A stretch of DNA of 38,620 nucleotides from Betaproteobacteria bacterium (GTDB taxonomy: Bacteria; Pseudomonadota; Gammaproteobacteria; Burkholderiales; Burkholderiaceae_C). Location: positions 1 through 38,620 of the forward strand of contig VGHR01000017.1 in NCBI GenBank assembly GCA_016868205.1, read 5' to 3'. The notes beneath the pieces were generated by a model, which was given only the letters and a program-made list of their open reading frames with translations, had not been told where the DNA came from and did no database searches. Below, piece by piece: positions 1 to 8,570 of this stretch. Positions within the stretch are counted from its first letter, which is position 1; each line of letters starts with the position of its first letter. The position numbers and the translations under genes were made by a program.

Positions 1-362
1 AGCGTGACTGCATCGGCGCCGTAGCGCTCGAAGGCTTCCTTGGCGTACTGTTCGGCGGTCGAGCCGATGTCGCCGCGCTTGGCGTCGAGGATGATGGGCA
101 CCTGGGGCGCCACACGGCGCATGTGCTCCATCAGCCGTTCGAGCTGGCCCTCTGCGCGGTGAGCGGCAAAGTAGGCGATCTGAGGCTTGAAGCTCGAGAC
201 CAGATCGGCCGTCGCCTCGACGATGGCGGCGCAAAAGTCGTAGATCTTGTTGGCATCGCCCTCAAGCCGTCCCGGAAAGCGCGCCGGTTCCGGGTCCAGT
301 CCCACACAGAGCATCGAACGATTCTGGCGCTCGGCCGCGGCAAGCTTCTCAAGGAAAGTCAT
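1..362 (-). CDS. pyrF: Orotidine 5'-phosphate decarboxylase (type 2), 3' end beyond window
   Basis: PyrF decarboxylates OMP to UMP, the last step of de novo pyrimidine synthesis, in the cytoplasm. The visible 120 residues start [20 protein letters not shown], followed by GLDPEP (residues 21-26), SFKPQ (57-61) and the catalytic Asp/Lys motif LDAKRGDIG (92-100). The motif spacing is that of the type 2 (about 270-residue) family common in betaproteobacteria. The frame is open to the left edge, so the C-terminus is missing. The ATG at 360-362 has no clear Shine-Dalgarno. A TACAAT hexamer (minus strand, 369-374) lies only 6 bases upstream, so the message could be leaderless. The family call is firm; the leaderless idea is weak. 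Confidence 0.93.
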   Translation of the reverse strand, partial: MTFLEKLAAAERQNRSMLCVGLDPEPARFPGRLEGDANKIYDFCAAIVEATADLVSSFKPQIAYFAAHRAEGQLERLMEHMRRVAPQVPIILDAKRGDIGSTAEQYAKEAFERYGADAVT

Positions 363-477
363 GGCGCCATTGTAGGAACCGCTTGCAGGCCGGCAGAGCC
401 AAAGAGACGCCCAAGCACAGACGCCCCCCGCCGCTGCGCTCTTGAAGCTTTGACTCCTGCCTCGGGGGAGCCGCTTG

Positions 478-1185
478 CTACCGCCCCAGTCCCTGTCTGA
501 CCATCTGCAACTGATGCAGGGTGATCTTGCGTACCTCGAGCTGGCTCGCTTCCACATGCGCCTTGAGCAGCAGGCGCGATTGCTCAGTACGCCGGGCCAA
601 AATGGCCTGCAGGATCTTGCCGTGCTCCTCATAGGTTGCTTCGATGCGCGGCCGCTGGGTAAAGTCAAGTTTGCGAATAATGCGAATGCGGTCGGTGATA
701 TCGCGATGCACCCGCAGCATTTCCGCATTACCCGCCGCCTCGACCAGGGTGCAGTGAAAGGCCTCGTCGAGCGCGCTGATGCGGTCCCCGTCTTCAATAC
801 GGCGTGACTTGGGCACCAGCCAGAGGGCCGAGAGTTCTTCCAGCCTGTCGGCGCTGGCCTGGGCGCTGCCGGTGATGCGTCCCTCGCACAGCCTTTGCAC
901 CGATTCGGTCTCGATCAGCAGACGCAGATCGTAGAGCTGATCGAATTTGGCAAAGTCAAAGGGCAGGACCCGCCAGCCGTTTCGAAAGAGGACCTCAACC
1001 TGCCCCTCCTGCTGCAAGCGCACCAGGGCCTGCCGGACCGGTGTGCGCGAGACTTCCAGCCGCTCGCAGATTTCCCCTTCGGAAAAGCGGTCTCCAGGCA
1101 CCAGAACAAAGTTGGCCATGTCCTGCTTGAGTTGCGCGTAAACCTCGTCAGCCAAAGAAATGCGCGTGGGGGTGGGCGTGCTCAT
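478..1185 (-). CDS. GntR-family regulator, FCD subfamily
   Basis: A 235-residue DNA-binding regulator. The N-terminal winged helix-turn-helix is visible around residues 10-75, with [18 protein letters not shown] as the recognition segment. The C-terminal all-helical FCD ligand domain is marked by the metal-site-like segment [17 protein letters not shown] regulators usually repress catabolic or transport genes and release DNA on binding a small carboxylic acid. It is the last gene of a leftward operon (allophanate hydrolase, binding protein, permease, ATPase, this gene) and starts 5 bases after the ATPase stop, so it probably controls its own operon. A candidate operator is the inverted repeat at 5638-5651 before the first gene. 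The ligand is unknown. Confidence 0.9.
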   Translation of the reverse strand: MSTPTPTRISLADEVYAQLKQDMANFVLVPGDRFSEGEICERLEVSRTPVRQALVRLQQEGQVEVLFRNGWRVLPFDFAKFDQLYDLRLLIETESVQRLCEGRITGSAQASADRLEELSALWLVPKSRRIEDGDRISALDEAFHCTLVEAAGNAEMLRVHRDITDRIRIIRKLDFTQRPRIEATYEEHGKILQAILARRTEQSRLLLKAHVEASQLEVRKITLHQLQMVRQGLGR

Positions 1186-1190
1186 CAGGC

Positions 1191-2012
1191 TCAGCGGCGA
1201 ACCTCTCGTTGAAAGACTTCCAGACTGCGTTTCTTGGTCGCCACGAAGTTGGGCTCGGTCAGCGTGGCTACCGTGCGTGGGCGCGGGTCATCATACTGAA
1301 GAATCTCTGCCACGGTGGTGGGCCGCTTGGTCAGCAGCAGCACCTGGTCGGCCAGATAGACCGCCTCTTCCAGATCGTGCGAGACCAGCATCATGGTGGT
1401 GCCCGTCTGAATAAAGACCTCCTGCAGCTTTTCGCGGATGAATAGGGTCATCTCGAAGTCCAGCGCCGAGAAAGGTTCGTCGAGGAACAGCACCTCCGGC
1501 TTGGGCGCCAGCGCCCGCATGATGGAGGCGGTTTGCTGCTGTCCGCCCGAGAGCTCATACGGGTAGCGCCGCAGATCAAACTTCACATCGAAGGAGGCCA
1601 CCAGCTCTTCCATGCGCCGGTCCACTTCCGCTTTGCTGTGGCCCGCCAGCTTGAGCGGGTAGGCTATGTTGTCGATGGTGCGCATCCATGGAAACAGGGC
1701 TTCTCGGTAGTTCTGGAATACATAGCCGATGGTGGTGTCTTTGAGAGACTTGCCGTCGAACAGGATCTCGCCGGAATCGGTGGGCACCAGACCGGCGATC
1801 ATGTTGATCAGGGTCGATTTGCCGCATCCGTTGGGCCCGAAGATCGAGGTGATCTTGTGCTTGGGGATGTCCAGATCCAGGTTTTCATACAGCGGCCAGC
1901 CGGCAAAGTACTTGGTCAGGCCGCGGAGGGTGATGTGCGTACCGGCCACACCCGGCCTGAAAGCCGGGCGCGGTACATCGGCATACACCGGTCCGTTGAT
2001 CACTTCGCTCAT
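1191..2012 (-). CDS. ABC importer ATPase, nitrate/sulfonate/taurine type
   Basis: A 273-residue ATP-binding subunit of an importer of the SsuB/TauB/NrtD class. The Walker A motif is GPNGCGKST (about residue 60), the signature is LSGGQQQ, and the Walker B motif is VLFLDEPFSALD, with a normal catalytic Glu and an H-loop in VSHDLEEA. Its ATG overlaps the permease stop (ATGA, 2009-2012), which indicates translational coupling and a shared complex at the inner membrane. It pairs with the permease and binding protein just upstream. The substrate cannot be read from the ATPase. The operon's first gene is an allophanate hydrolase, which suggests a nitrogen compound. Confidence 0.92.
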   Translation of the reverse strand: MSEVINGPVYADVPRPAFRPGVAGTHITLRGLTKYFAGWPLYENLDLDIPKHKITSIFGPNGCGKSTLINMIAGLVPTDSGEILFDGKSLKDTTIGYVFQNYREALFPWMRTIDNIAYPLKLAGHSKAEVDRRMEELVASFDVKFDLRRYPYELSGGQQQTASIMRALAPKPEVLFLDEPFSALDFEMTLFIREKLQEVFIQTGTTMMLVSHDLEEAVYLADQVLLLTKRPTTVAEILQYDDPRPRTVATLTEPNFVATKKRSLEVFQREVRR

Positions 2013-2845
2013 CGTCCGCTCCAGTGAACAATGCGTCGCTCGATGGCCAGGAACAGCACATTGAGCGCGTAGCCCAAAATTCCGGCGGCCATGATGGCGG
2101 CATACATGGTTTTGACATTCATGACCTGCTGGGCATCAATGATCTTGTGGCCCAAACCGCTCTCCGAGCCGATGAACATTTCGGCCACCACCACGATCAC
2201 CAGCGTCATCGAGATGGCCGATCGCAGGCCGACAAAGGCCGGTTGCAAGCTTTCCCAGAACAGCACGTCCTTGAAGATTTGCCAGTTGCTGGCCCCCATC
2301 ACCTTGGCGGCGGCCACCCTCTGCTTGCGCGCGTTGATGACCCCGTAGGCACAATTGAAGACCACGATGAGGAAGGCGCCAAAGGCTGCGATCGCGACCT
2401 TGTTGACATCGGAGATGCCAAAGATCAGCAGAAACAGCGGGATCAGGGCCGACGAGGGCGTCGAGCGAAAGAAGTCGATCACAAACTCCACGCTGCGGTA
2501 GGCGCGCTCGTTGCTTCCCAGCGCAATGCCCAGCGGCATGCCGATGGCCGTGGCGATGCCAAAGGCCATCAGCGTTCGCTCCAGCGTCACCAGAAAGTGG
2601 GGCAGCAGGGCTTTGCCCATCATGCCGTTGATCAGCGTCAGCAGGGTGTCGGCCGGCGGCGGCAGCAAGATGGCCTTGATCCAGCCCGCGCGCACCACCA
2701 GATCCCAGATGATGATGAGCAGGATCGGGCCGACCAGCGGCAAGGCGCGGCCCCAGTCCCGGCGCTTGGGTGCGGGCGGTGCAGCCAGCTCGGAGGGCGG
2801 CTTCCAGGCCGCTGCAGGTGCGGCTTCAATGTGCGGAGTGCTCAC
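2009..2845 (-). CDS. ABC importer permease (BPD_transp_1)
   Basis: A 278-residue inner-membrane permease of the SsuC/TauC class. After a hydrophilic N-terminus of about 30 residues come about six membrane segments. The cytoplasmic EAA-type loop that docks the ATPase is visible as AAKVMGASNWQIFKDV. The start is a GTG at 2843-2845, chosen because GGAGC lies at proper spacing just upstream and because it sits 2 bases after the binding-protein stop. The stop overlaps the ATPase start by 4 bases. One permease gene implies a homodimeric channel, as is usual in this family. Confidence 0.92.
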   Translation of the reverse strand: MSTPHIEAAPAAAWKPPSELAAPPAPKRRDWGRALPLVGPILLIIIWDLVVRAGWIKAILLPPPADTLLTLINGMMGKALLPHFLVTLERTLMAFGIATAIGMPLGIALGSNERAYRSVEFVIDFFRSTPSSALIPLFLLIFGISDVNKVAIAAFGAFLIVVFNCAYGVINARKQRVAAAKVMGASNWQIFKDVLFWESLQPAFVGLRSAISMTLVIVVVAEMFIGSESGLGHKIIDAQQVMNVKTMYAAIMAAGILGYALNVLFLAIERRIVHWSGR

Positions 2846-2847
2846 GC

Positions 2848-3864
2848 TCAGCTCCGGTAGAGCATGCCGGCCACATCCACCTTGCGGCTGAAGATGCCGC
2901 GGTCGGTAAACAGGTCGAAGAACTGCTGGAAGTAGGCGATGTCGGCGGGTTTGAAGTCGGTGGACATCATGTAGTCGGCCATCGGCACCTCGTTGGTCAG
3001 CGCGCCTTCGATCGCGGTGTAGCCTTTGAGCGCCGGGCGTGCTTCGGCGGGATTGTTCTTGACCAGGTCCACGCCGCGCTTGTAAGCGGCAATGAAGCGG
3101 CGCGTCACGTCAGGGTGCTTCTTGATGAACTCGCTGGTCAGGCTGGCCGAGCCGCCGTGCCAGGGCGCCATGGGGTTGCCGAGCACATACTTGGCGATCA
3201 CGCCGACCTCCAGGTTGCGGGTGGTGCCGTTGAGCCGACCGATGGTGCCCGTCGGTTCAAGGGTGTAGCAGGCATCCACTTGCCCGGCCACGATGGAGGC
3301 GATGTGCTGGCCTATGGGCAGTTCGACCACGGTGACATTCTTGGCACCGGCGCGCTCGACCACGGTGCGGGCCAGCACCACATTCTGAATGCCGGGGCCG
3401 CAGGCCACGCGCTTGCCCGACAGTTCAGCGATCGACTTGATCGGGCTGTCTTTGCCGACGATGAACTGGTCCAGCACAAATTTCGTGTTGGTCGGGTTGG
3501 TGCAGAAGATCTTGAGCAAGCCCGGCTGGGCGATTTCGGCAATACCCAGTGCGGCCGAGCCGGTTCCGTTGGCGCTGCCTTCAGCGCGGCCGGCGATCAT
3601 GGCCTCGGCCACCTGCTGCGGGCTGGCGAGCTTGAGCGCCTCGACATCCAGGCCCGCATCCTTGAAGTAGCCTTTTTCGATGGCGGCAAAGAAGGGGATG
3701 CCCGAGGCCACCGGCCAGAAACCCAGGCGTATCTTGGGCGAGCTTTGCGCACGCACCAGCGCGGGTGCGCCCAGGCTGGCCAGAGCCAGGCCGCCAGCCT
3801 TCAGGGCAGTGCGCCGGCGCAGGAGGGGGTTGGTATTCGACAGAGGCAGGATGATTGGGCTCAT
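2848..3864 (-). CDS. ABC importer periplasmic solute-binding protein (SsuA/NMT1-like)
   Basis: A 338-residue exported binding protein. I start it at the ATG at 3862-3864, preceded by CCGGAG at good spacing, rather than at an upstream in-frame start. The N-terminus has a twin-arginine-like signal (LLRRRTALKAGGLALASLG) with a probable cut after LVRAQ. The mature domain begins KIRLGFWPVASGIPFFAAIE, which is typical of the NMT1/THI5/SsuA fold that binds small sulfonates, nitrate-like ions, pyrimidines or aromatic acids. It lies 34 bases after the allophanate hydrolase gene and directly before its permease. The ligand is unknown. Confidence 0.9.
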   Translation of the reverse strand: MSPIILPLSNTNPLLRRRTALKAGGLALASLGAPALVRAQSSPKIRLGFWPVASGIPFFAAIEKGYFKDAGLDVEALKLASPQQVAEAMIAGRAEGSANGTGSAALGIAEIAQPGLLKIFCTNPTNTKFVLDQFIVGKDSPIKSIAELSGKRVACGPGIQNVVLARTVVERAGAKNVTVVELPIGQHIASIVAGQVDACYTLEPTGTIGRLNGTTRNLEVGVIAKYVLGNPMAPWHGGSASLTSEFIKKHPDVTRRFIAAYKRGVDLVKNNPAEARPALKGYTAIEGALTNEVPMADYMMSTDFKPADIAYFQQFFDLFTDRGIFSRKVDVAGMLYRS

Positions 3865-3898
3865 GTTGTTCTCCGGTTGAAGGGGGGAAGGAATGGAT

Positions 3899-5623
3899 TC
3901 AGGCGGTGGCTTGCTGCCTGTTGTGGATGTAGGCGCGCCAGCCACCGAACGCGCTGATGTCCTCGGCCGAGCTCAGGGCCTGTGGCTCGCACAGAAAGCC
4001 CTGCACCCGGGTACCGTCTTCGAGCTCGAGCGTGCCTATGCCCAGCGGCGCTGGAATCAGAGCCACAAAGGACCCATAGGCGCAGGCGGGCATCTGCCAG
4101 ACCTCAAGCTCGATCGCGTGGCCCTGTTGAGCATCGACCCGCAGCAGGCCCGGTTTGGGGGGCGTGCTCTCGGGCAGCGCAAACAAGCGGTAGCAGGCCG
4201 CTGTGCGGACGCGCCGCAGCAGTCGGCCCCCGCGCTCGGTGAGCTGGGCGTTCAGCGGCATGCCGCTGAGGTGAGCGCCGACCACCGCCACCTGCACCCA
4301 GGGCCCGCCGTCTTCGGGCACGGCCAGCGGGATGTCGTGGCTCACCGGCTCGGAAGTGGCGCCCTGGTTCAAGCCGGTGGCGGCGTGGTAGCGCGCGCCC
4401 AGCTGGGCCAGACGCCAATCGCTGCCGCAGGGGCCGATCAAGGTGATGCCGTGGGCCAGTCCGCGCTCGTCGAGGGCGCTGGGCACGGACAGGGCCGCAT
4501 AGTCCAGTAGGTTGACGAAGTTGGTGTAGTGGCCGAGCTGCCGGTTCAGCCGCACCGGATCGTCGCGCATCTGGCTGATCGTGTAATGGGTGGGGGCGGT
4601 GGGGACCAGCAGCAGGTCTATGTCGTGCCACATCGGTGCGACCTGCTGGGCCAGCGCCTGCAGCCGTGTGCGGGCCTCAAAGACATCGGCCGCGCTGTAG
4701 CGGCGGCCTGCCTCGATGATGCTGCGTACGGGCTCGATCACCTCTTGGGCATGGGCGTCAAAAAACGGGCGGATGGCGGCATAGCGCTCGGCCACCAGGG
4801 CGCTGCCGTAGAGCAAGTCGGCTGCCTGGGCCAGGGGTTGGTAATCGATAGGGACTGCCGTGCCGCCGAGCGCGCTCAGTCGCTCGACGGCTTGGTCGAA
4901 GGCCGCAGCAGCATGCGCGTCGCCAAAGAATTCCAGCGCGGCAGGCACACCGAAGCGAAAGCGCGCAGGCAAGGGCCGCACATCGAGGCTGAGGTGGCGC
5001 GAATACGGGTCGGCCGCATCATGACCGCGGGCGCACAGCAGCACCTGCCAGGCTTGCTGCACCGTGCGCGCGAAGATGGAGACCACATCCACACTTTGCG
5101 CTGCAGGCAGAATGCCACGGGTGCTGATCAGTCCCCGAGAGGGCTTGAGCCCGACGATGTTGTTGAGACCGGCTGGCACCCGGCCCGACCCGGCGGTGTC
5201 GGTGCCCAGGGCAAAGTCGGCCTCGCCGGTGGCCACCACATGGGCCGAACCCGAGCTCGATCCACCGCTGACATAGGAAGGGTTGAGCGCATTGGGCACG
5301 GCCCCGTAGGGTGAGCGCGTGCCATTCAAGCCGCAGGCAAATTGGTCCAGATTGGTTTTGCCCAACAAGCATGCACCAGCATCGAGCAGGCGACGCACCA
5401 CTTCGGCGCTCTGGGAGGGCGTGTGCGCGAAAGCCGGACAGGCTGCAGTAGTCGGCAGGCCCTGCACATCGACGTTGTCCTTGACTGCAAAGCGCAGGCC
5501 GGCCAGCGGCCCCTGCGCAGTGGTCTGCACCGGGATGTCGAGCTTGAGGATCCAGGCTGGCGCCTCCTGGCCCGCGGGGCTGGGCGGATGAGAGGGCGCG
5601 GCAGGCTCGAAGGGGCGAGACAT
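3899..5623 (-). CDS. atzF: Allophanate hydrolase (AtzF-like amidase-signature enzyme)
   Basis: A 574-residue cytoplasmic enzyme expected to hydrolyse allophanate (carboxyurea) to ammonia and CO2, the terminal step of urea-amidolyase and s-triazine pathways. The amidase-signature catalytic triad is intact: Lys48 (FAVKDNVDV), Ser122 (GGSSSGSA) and Ser146 (GTDTAGSGRVP). The spacings of 74 and 24 residues equal those known for AtzF. Residues from about 450 form the extra C-terminal domain typical of allophanate hydrolases (PLGIGTLELEDGT, GFLCEP). It heads the operon with an ABC importer and a GntR regulator. No urea carboxylase or cyanurate hydrolase gene is nearby, so the source of allophanate or a related N-carboxy amide is open. 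Confidence 0.88.
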   Translation of the reverse strand: MSRPFEPAAPSHPPSPAGQEAPAWILKLDIPVQTTAQGPLAGLRFAVKDNVDVQGLPTTAACPAFAHTPSQSAEVVRRLLDAGACLLGKTNLDQFACGLNGTRSPYGAVPNALNPSYVSGGSSSGSAHVVATGEADFALGTDTAGSGRVPAGLNNIVGLKPSRGLISTRGILPAAQSVDVVSIFARTVQQAWQVLLCARGHDAADPYSRHLSLDVRPLPARFRFGVPAALEFFGDAHAAAAFDQAVERLSALGGTAVPIDYQPLAQAADLLYGSALVAERYAAIRPFFDAHAQEVIEPVRSIIEAGRRYSAADVFEARTRLQALAQQVAPMWHDIDLLLVPTAPTHYTISQMRDDPVRLNRQLGHYTNFVNLLDYAALSVPSALDERGLAHGITLIGPCGSDWRLAQLGARYHAATGLNQGATSEPVSHDIPLAVPEDGGPWVQVAVVGAHLSGMPLNAQLTERGGRLLRRVRTAACYRLFALPESTPPKPGLLRVDAQQGHAIELEVWQMPACAYGSFVALIPAPLGIGTLELEDGTRVQGFLCEPQALSSAEDISAFGGWRAYIHNRQQATA

Positions 5624-5637
5624 TTTGGTGCATCCAA

Positions 5638-5651
5638 ACTTGTATCCAAGT
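5638..5651. promoter_or_regulatory. Inverted repeat, candidate GntR/FCD operator
   Basis: ACTTGTATCCAAGT has perfect 5-bp arms (ACTTG/CAAGT) around TATC. It is one base away from the TTGTATACAA-type operators known for FCD-subfamily GntR proteins. It sits 15 bases before the allophanate hydrolase start, and ATCCAA also occurs just beside it. Binding by the regulator at 478-1185 is inference. Confidence 0.4.
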
Positions 5652-5677
5652 CAAGATGCAAGGCCCGTGCCACGAGC

Positions 5678-5699
5678 CTGCGAGGTTGCGTCCTCGCAG
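5678..5699 (-). terminator. Hairpin between two leftward operons
   Basis: CTGCGAGG and CCTCGCAG form a perfect 8-bp stem with a 6-base loop. The hairpin lies 21 bases after the stop of the gene ending at 5720. It has no U-run, so it is at best a weak or Rho-assisted terminator, or an mRNA 3'-end protector. Confidence 0.35.
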
Positions 5700-5719
5700 C
5701 GATGCGGTCCGTCAGTCCA

Positions 5720-6490
5720 TCAGTGTGTCTCTGCGAGCAGCCCCATGCCGGGCAGGGGCTCGGTGATGCCCAGGCGACGCAGGGCCAGCCAGTAGGTGGC
5801 CACATTGACGCCAATCAGCGGCTTGCCGCGCCGCTTTTCAATCGCGGGGGTCAGTGCCGAGACCGGCAGATTGGTACCCACATGCACCAGGGCTTCGGCC
5901 CGCGGATGGTCCACCGTGTCAAAGCCCTGCAGGATCTGCTCGGCGCCAAAGCGCGCCACGGCGGTCGGTCCGGTGGACTTGAGCCCGTGGGTGTGGACCA
6001 CCTCATAGCCGCAGGCGGTGAAGAAGGCCGCAATCATTTCATCGGCCGGCGGCCAGTAGGGTGTGAGCACCGCAATGCGCTTGGGGCGGCCGACTGCCTC
6101 CAGCCCGGCAAGTACCGCGCGCGAGGGGGTGACGAAGGGAATGCCGCTGAGCTTTTCCAGTCGCCGCTCTTCGGCCAGGGCTTGCTCGCCATCGCCGCGA
6201 AAGGAATGAATGGAGTGCCCGTGCGCCACCACATGCGGCTCACACAGCAGCACCAGCTCCAGCGCTTCTTCGAGCTCGCCCTTTTCGGTGCGCAGCGCTT
6301 GCTTGTAGGCTTCCTGGTCATCGTAGGGCCGGGGTGGCAGGCGCATCCGGGTGACATGGTTGGTCACGCCGGCGGGCCGCATCGCCTCCATTTCGGGCTG
6401 CACCACGGTGTTGGTGGCTGGCACCACCACCGCCACCTTGGCGCGAGTGGCCAGGCTGTCGGTGCTCGGGGGGCGTTGCTCGATGCTCAT
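5720..6490 (-). CDS. Asp/Glu racemase / maleate isomerase-fold protein
   Basis: A 256-residue protein of the superfamily containing maleate cis-trans isomerase, arylmalonate decarboxylase and EutA. The start is ATG 6488-6490 with AAGGAAGAG upstream. The fold markers are VVVPATNTVVQPEM at the N-terminus, VAHGHSIHS where the first catalytic Cys normally lies (family pattern GCTS), and VHVGTNLPV where the second lies (family pattern CTNL). Both cysteines appear to be replaced, by His and Gly. It is last in operon B, after a flavin monooxygenase. By context it could isomerise or bind an unsaturated diacid, but the missing cysteines argue against classic maleate isomerase chemistry. Confidence 0.78.
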   Translation of the reverse strand: MSIEQRPPSTDSLATRAKVAVVVPATNTVVQPEMEAMRPAGVTNHVTRMRLPPRPYDDQEAYKQALRTEKGELEEALELVLLCEPHVVAHGHSIHSFRGDGEQALAEERRLEKLSGIPFVTPSRAVLAGLEAVGRPKRIAVLTPYWPPADEMIAAFFTACGYEVVHTHGLKSTGPTAVARFGAEQILQGFDTVDHPRAEALVHVGTNLPVSALTPAIEKRRGKPLIGVNVATYWLALRRLGITEPLPGMGLLAETH

Positions 6491-6542
6491 GGTCTCTTCC
6501 TTGCGGGTTGGCGCCGTTAGCGGCAGGGCGATGCCCGGCCCA

Positions 6543-7760
6543 TCAGGTGATGGCATTGGCGCGCGCGATGCTGTTGATCATGGAGGACATCAGCAGGTAG
6601 GCACGCGCCTTGACCGGGTCGGCGGCCGTCTGGCGCAGCTCTTCAAAGCGCGCCAGACGGGTGGGCAGGTCTTTTTCTTCCAGGTTTTTTTTGTTCTTGA
6701 CCGACAGGGTCTGCACATACTCCATGGCGACCGTGTGGCGTTGGCGGTGATACAGGTCGAGCAGGTCCGTGCTGGCGCTGCCCTGCATGACCCGGGCGAG
6801 CTTTTCGCCCAGGTTGACTGCATCATGGATGCCGCTGTTCAGGCCAAAGCCGCCCAGCGGGTTGTTGACATGGGCCGAGTCACCGGCGAGCAGCACCCGG
6901 CCGACGCGAAACCGCTGGGCCACGCGTTGGTGCACCCGATAGACGCTTTGGTGCACGATGGGGTAGGTGCTGCCATCGGCGGCGCCAATGATGCGGTTGA
7001 TGGCCCGATGGGCGAAGGCAGGGGCCAGTACCTCCTCGTCACTGAGCTCGTCGGTCACTGGCATGGTCATGCGCCACAGGCCGGGCGGACCGGCATCGGG
7101 CATGCGAAAGAAGGCCAGCCACTGCTGCGGGTCGCTGATGTAGGCGTTGTCGGCATAGCCCAGGGGTTCAAAGTCGAAGGAAGTGCTGACCACGGTGTAG
7201 CGTTCGGGCCAGGTGTAGCCGTCAAATTCAATGCCGGCGCTCTTGCGCACCGCACTGCGGCCGCCGTCGGCGCCCACCAGGTAGCTGCCCTCGATTTCCA
7301 CCTGACCCTGGGCATGGCGAGCGACGGCACGCACCCGCTCGCTGTCCTGCGTCAGCTCAATGAACTCATGCCCGAACAGCACCTGCGCGTGGTCGTAGGC
7401 CTGCAGCTTCTTGAGCAGAATGGGCGTGAGTCGGTGCTGCTCCAGGTGTAGGCGAAAGGGATAGGGTGTGTCGTGCCTGAGCAGGTCGAGATCCCACAGC
7501 GCAATCAGTCCGTACTCGCGGTCGCGAGACTGCCAGTGCCGCACCTTGAGGCCCACCTCGAGCATGGCCTCGGCCACACCCTCGGGCTGCAGCATCTCCA
7601 GCGTCGGCGGATGAAAGGTCCCCGCGCGCAGGTCCAGGGTGGTGCCGGGCTCGGCTTCCAGCACGATCACCGGCACCTGCCGTCGCGCCAGTTCCAGCGC
7701 ACACAGTAGGCCCACGGGGCCAGCTCCGACCACGATGACAGGCGGCTGGGAAGGACTCAT
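6543..7760 (-). CDS. FAD-dependent aromatic-type monooxygenase
   Basis: A 405-residue class A flavoprotein hydroxylase. The dinucleotide-binding GxGxxG motif is VGAGPVGLL near residue 11. The DG motif is LVGADGGRSAVRK, and the second FAD ribityl/GD motif is RVLLAGDSAHVNNPLGGFGL. All three are intact. The family uses NAD(P)H and O2 to hydroxylate phenols, hydroxypyridines or similar rings. Its ATG overlaps the stop of the CitE-like lyase gene upstream by 4 bases, so the two are translationally coupled. In operon B it may activate a ring or enol before hydrolysis. The substrate cannot be read from sequence; NicC-, MhpA- and PheA-like activities are all possible. Confidence 0.88.
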   Translation of the reverse strand: MSPSQPPVIVVGAGPVGLLCALELARRQVPVIVLEAEPGTTLDLRAGTFHPPTLEMLQPEGVAEAMLEVGLKVRHWQSRDREYGLIALWDLDLLRHDTPYPFRLHLEQHRLTPILLKKLQAYDHAQVLFGHEFIELTQDSERVRAVARHAQGQVEIEGSYLVGADGGRSAVRKSAGIEFDGYTWPERYTVVSTSFDFEPLGYADNAYISDPQQWLAFFRMPDAGPPGLWRMTMPVTDELSDEEVLAPAFAHRAINRIIGAADGSTYPIVHQSVYRVHQRVAQRFRVGRVLLAGDSAHVNNPLGGFGLNSGIHDAVNLGEKLARVMQGSASTDLLDLYHRQRHTVAMEYVQTLSVKNKKNLEEKDLPTRLARFEELRQTAADPVKARAYLLMSSMINSIARANAIT

Positions 7761-8566
7761 AAGTCTCGAGGAAGTTGACGGGAGAGCAATTGCCGGGCGC
7801 GCTCGATCACCGGCCGGTCGATCATCTGGCCGGCCAGTCGCTGCGCGCCTTCGCCCTGAGCAGCAGCGGCCAGCACGGCCTGGGCCCACTGAAGTTGCGC
7901 CGGTGAGGGCGCAAAGCCTTCATGCACCGCCGCGATCTGGGCCGGGTGGATGCACAGCTTGGCCCCAAAGCCGTGGCGCGCCGCACGGGCCGCATCGTGG
8001 CGCACCGGCTCAGGCTGGTCCAGTACAAAGCTCACGCCGTCGATGGGCGCTGGCAGTCCTGCAGCTGCACAGTGCAGGACCATGGCCTGCCGGGCCAGCA
8101 GCAGGCTGTCCCAGCTGTCCTCGCAGCCCAGGTCGCGCGACAGATCGGCCGACCCGAAGGCCAGTCGATGCAGCCCCGGCAGCGCAGCCAGCTCGGTCAG
8201 AGCCGCGATGCCGCGCGCCGATTCGACCAACGCGATCAGCGGCAGGCCCGTCTGGGCCTGCACGGCAGCCAGGTCCTGGGCGCGCTCGCTTTTGGGCAGC
8301 ATCACACCGGCCAGTCGCGCGCGCGCGCTGGCGGCAAGGGCCAGGTCTTGTTCGAACCAGGGCGTGCCCAGGGCATTGATGCGCAGCCAGGGTTTGAGTG
8401 CCCCTGCTTGCAGATGGGTGGCCAGCTGCTCGCGGGCGGCCTCTTTGTGCGCCGCATCCACCGCATCTTCCAGATCGACGATGATCGCCTGCGCGCCGGC
8501 CGCACTGGCCTTGGCGATGCGCTCGCATCGGGTCGCCGGCACGAACAGATAGCTGACCGGCAGCAT
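7757..8566 (-). CDS. CitE-like HpcH/HpaI-family acyl-CoA lyase
   Basis: A 269-residue TIM-barrel lyase of the CitE/malyl-CoA/citramalyl-CoA type. The start is ATG 8564-8566, four bases after the MaoC stop. It opens with LFVPATRCERIAKA, followed by the Mg site VDLEDAVD, the acidic ligands in ALVESARGI and FGSADLSRDLG, and CIHPAQ near the C-terminus. These are the standard CitE-family landmarks. Members cleave (S)-citramalyl-CoA to acetyl-CoA and pyruvate, or malyl-CoA to acetyl-CoA and glyoxylate. Its position directly after a mesaconyl/itaconyl-CoA hydratase-like gene favours a citramalyl-CoA-type substrate. This is inference; thioesterase members also exist. Confidence 0.85.
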   Translation of the reverse strand: MLPVSYLFVPATRCERIAKASAAGAQAIIVDLEDAVDAAHKEAAREQLATHLQAGALKPWLRINALGTPWFEQDLALAASARARLAGVMLPKSERAQDLAAVQAQTGLPLIALVESARGIAALTELAALPGLHRLAFGSADLSRDLGCEDSWDSLLLARQAMVLHCAAAGLPAPIDGVSFVLDQPEPVRHDAARAARHGFGAKLCIHPAQIAAVHEGFAPSPAQLQWAQAVLAAAAQGEGAQRLAGQMIDRPVIERARQLLSRQLPRDL

Positions 8567-8570
8567 GGCC

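Noticed and set aside
2770..3957. A 395-codon plus-strand open frame over the first binding-protein gene
   Set aside because: It crosses two well-supported genes on the other strand and has no recognisable domain.
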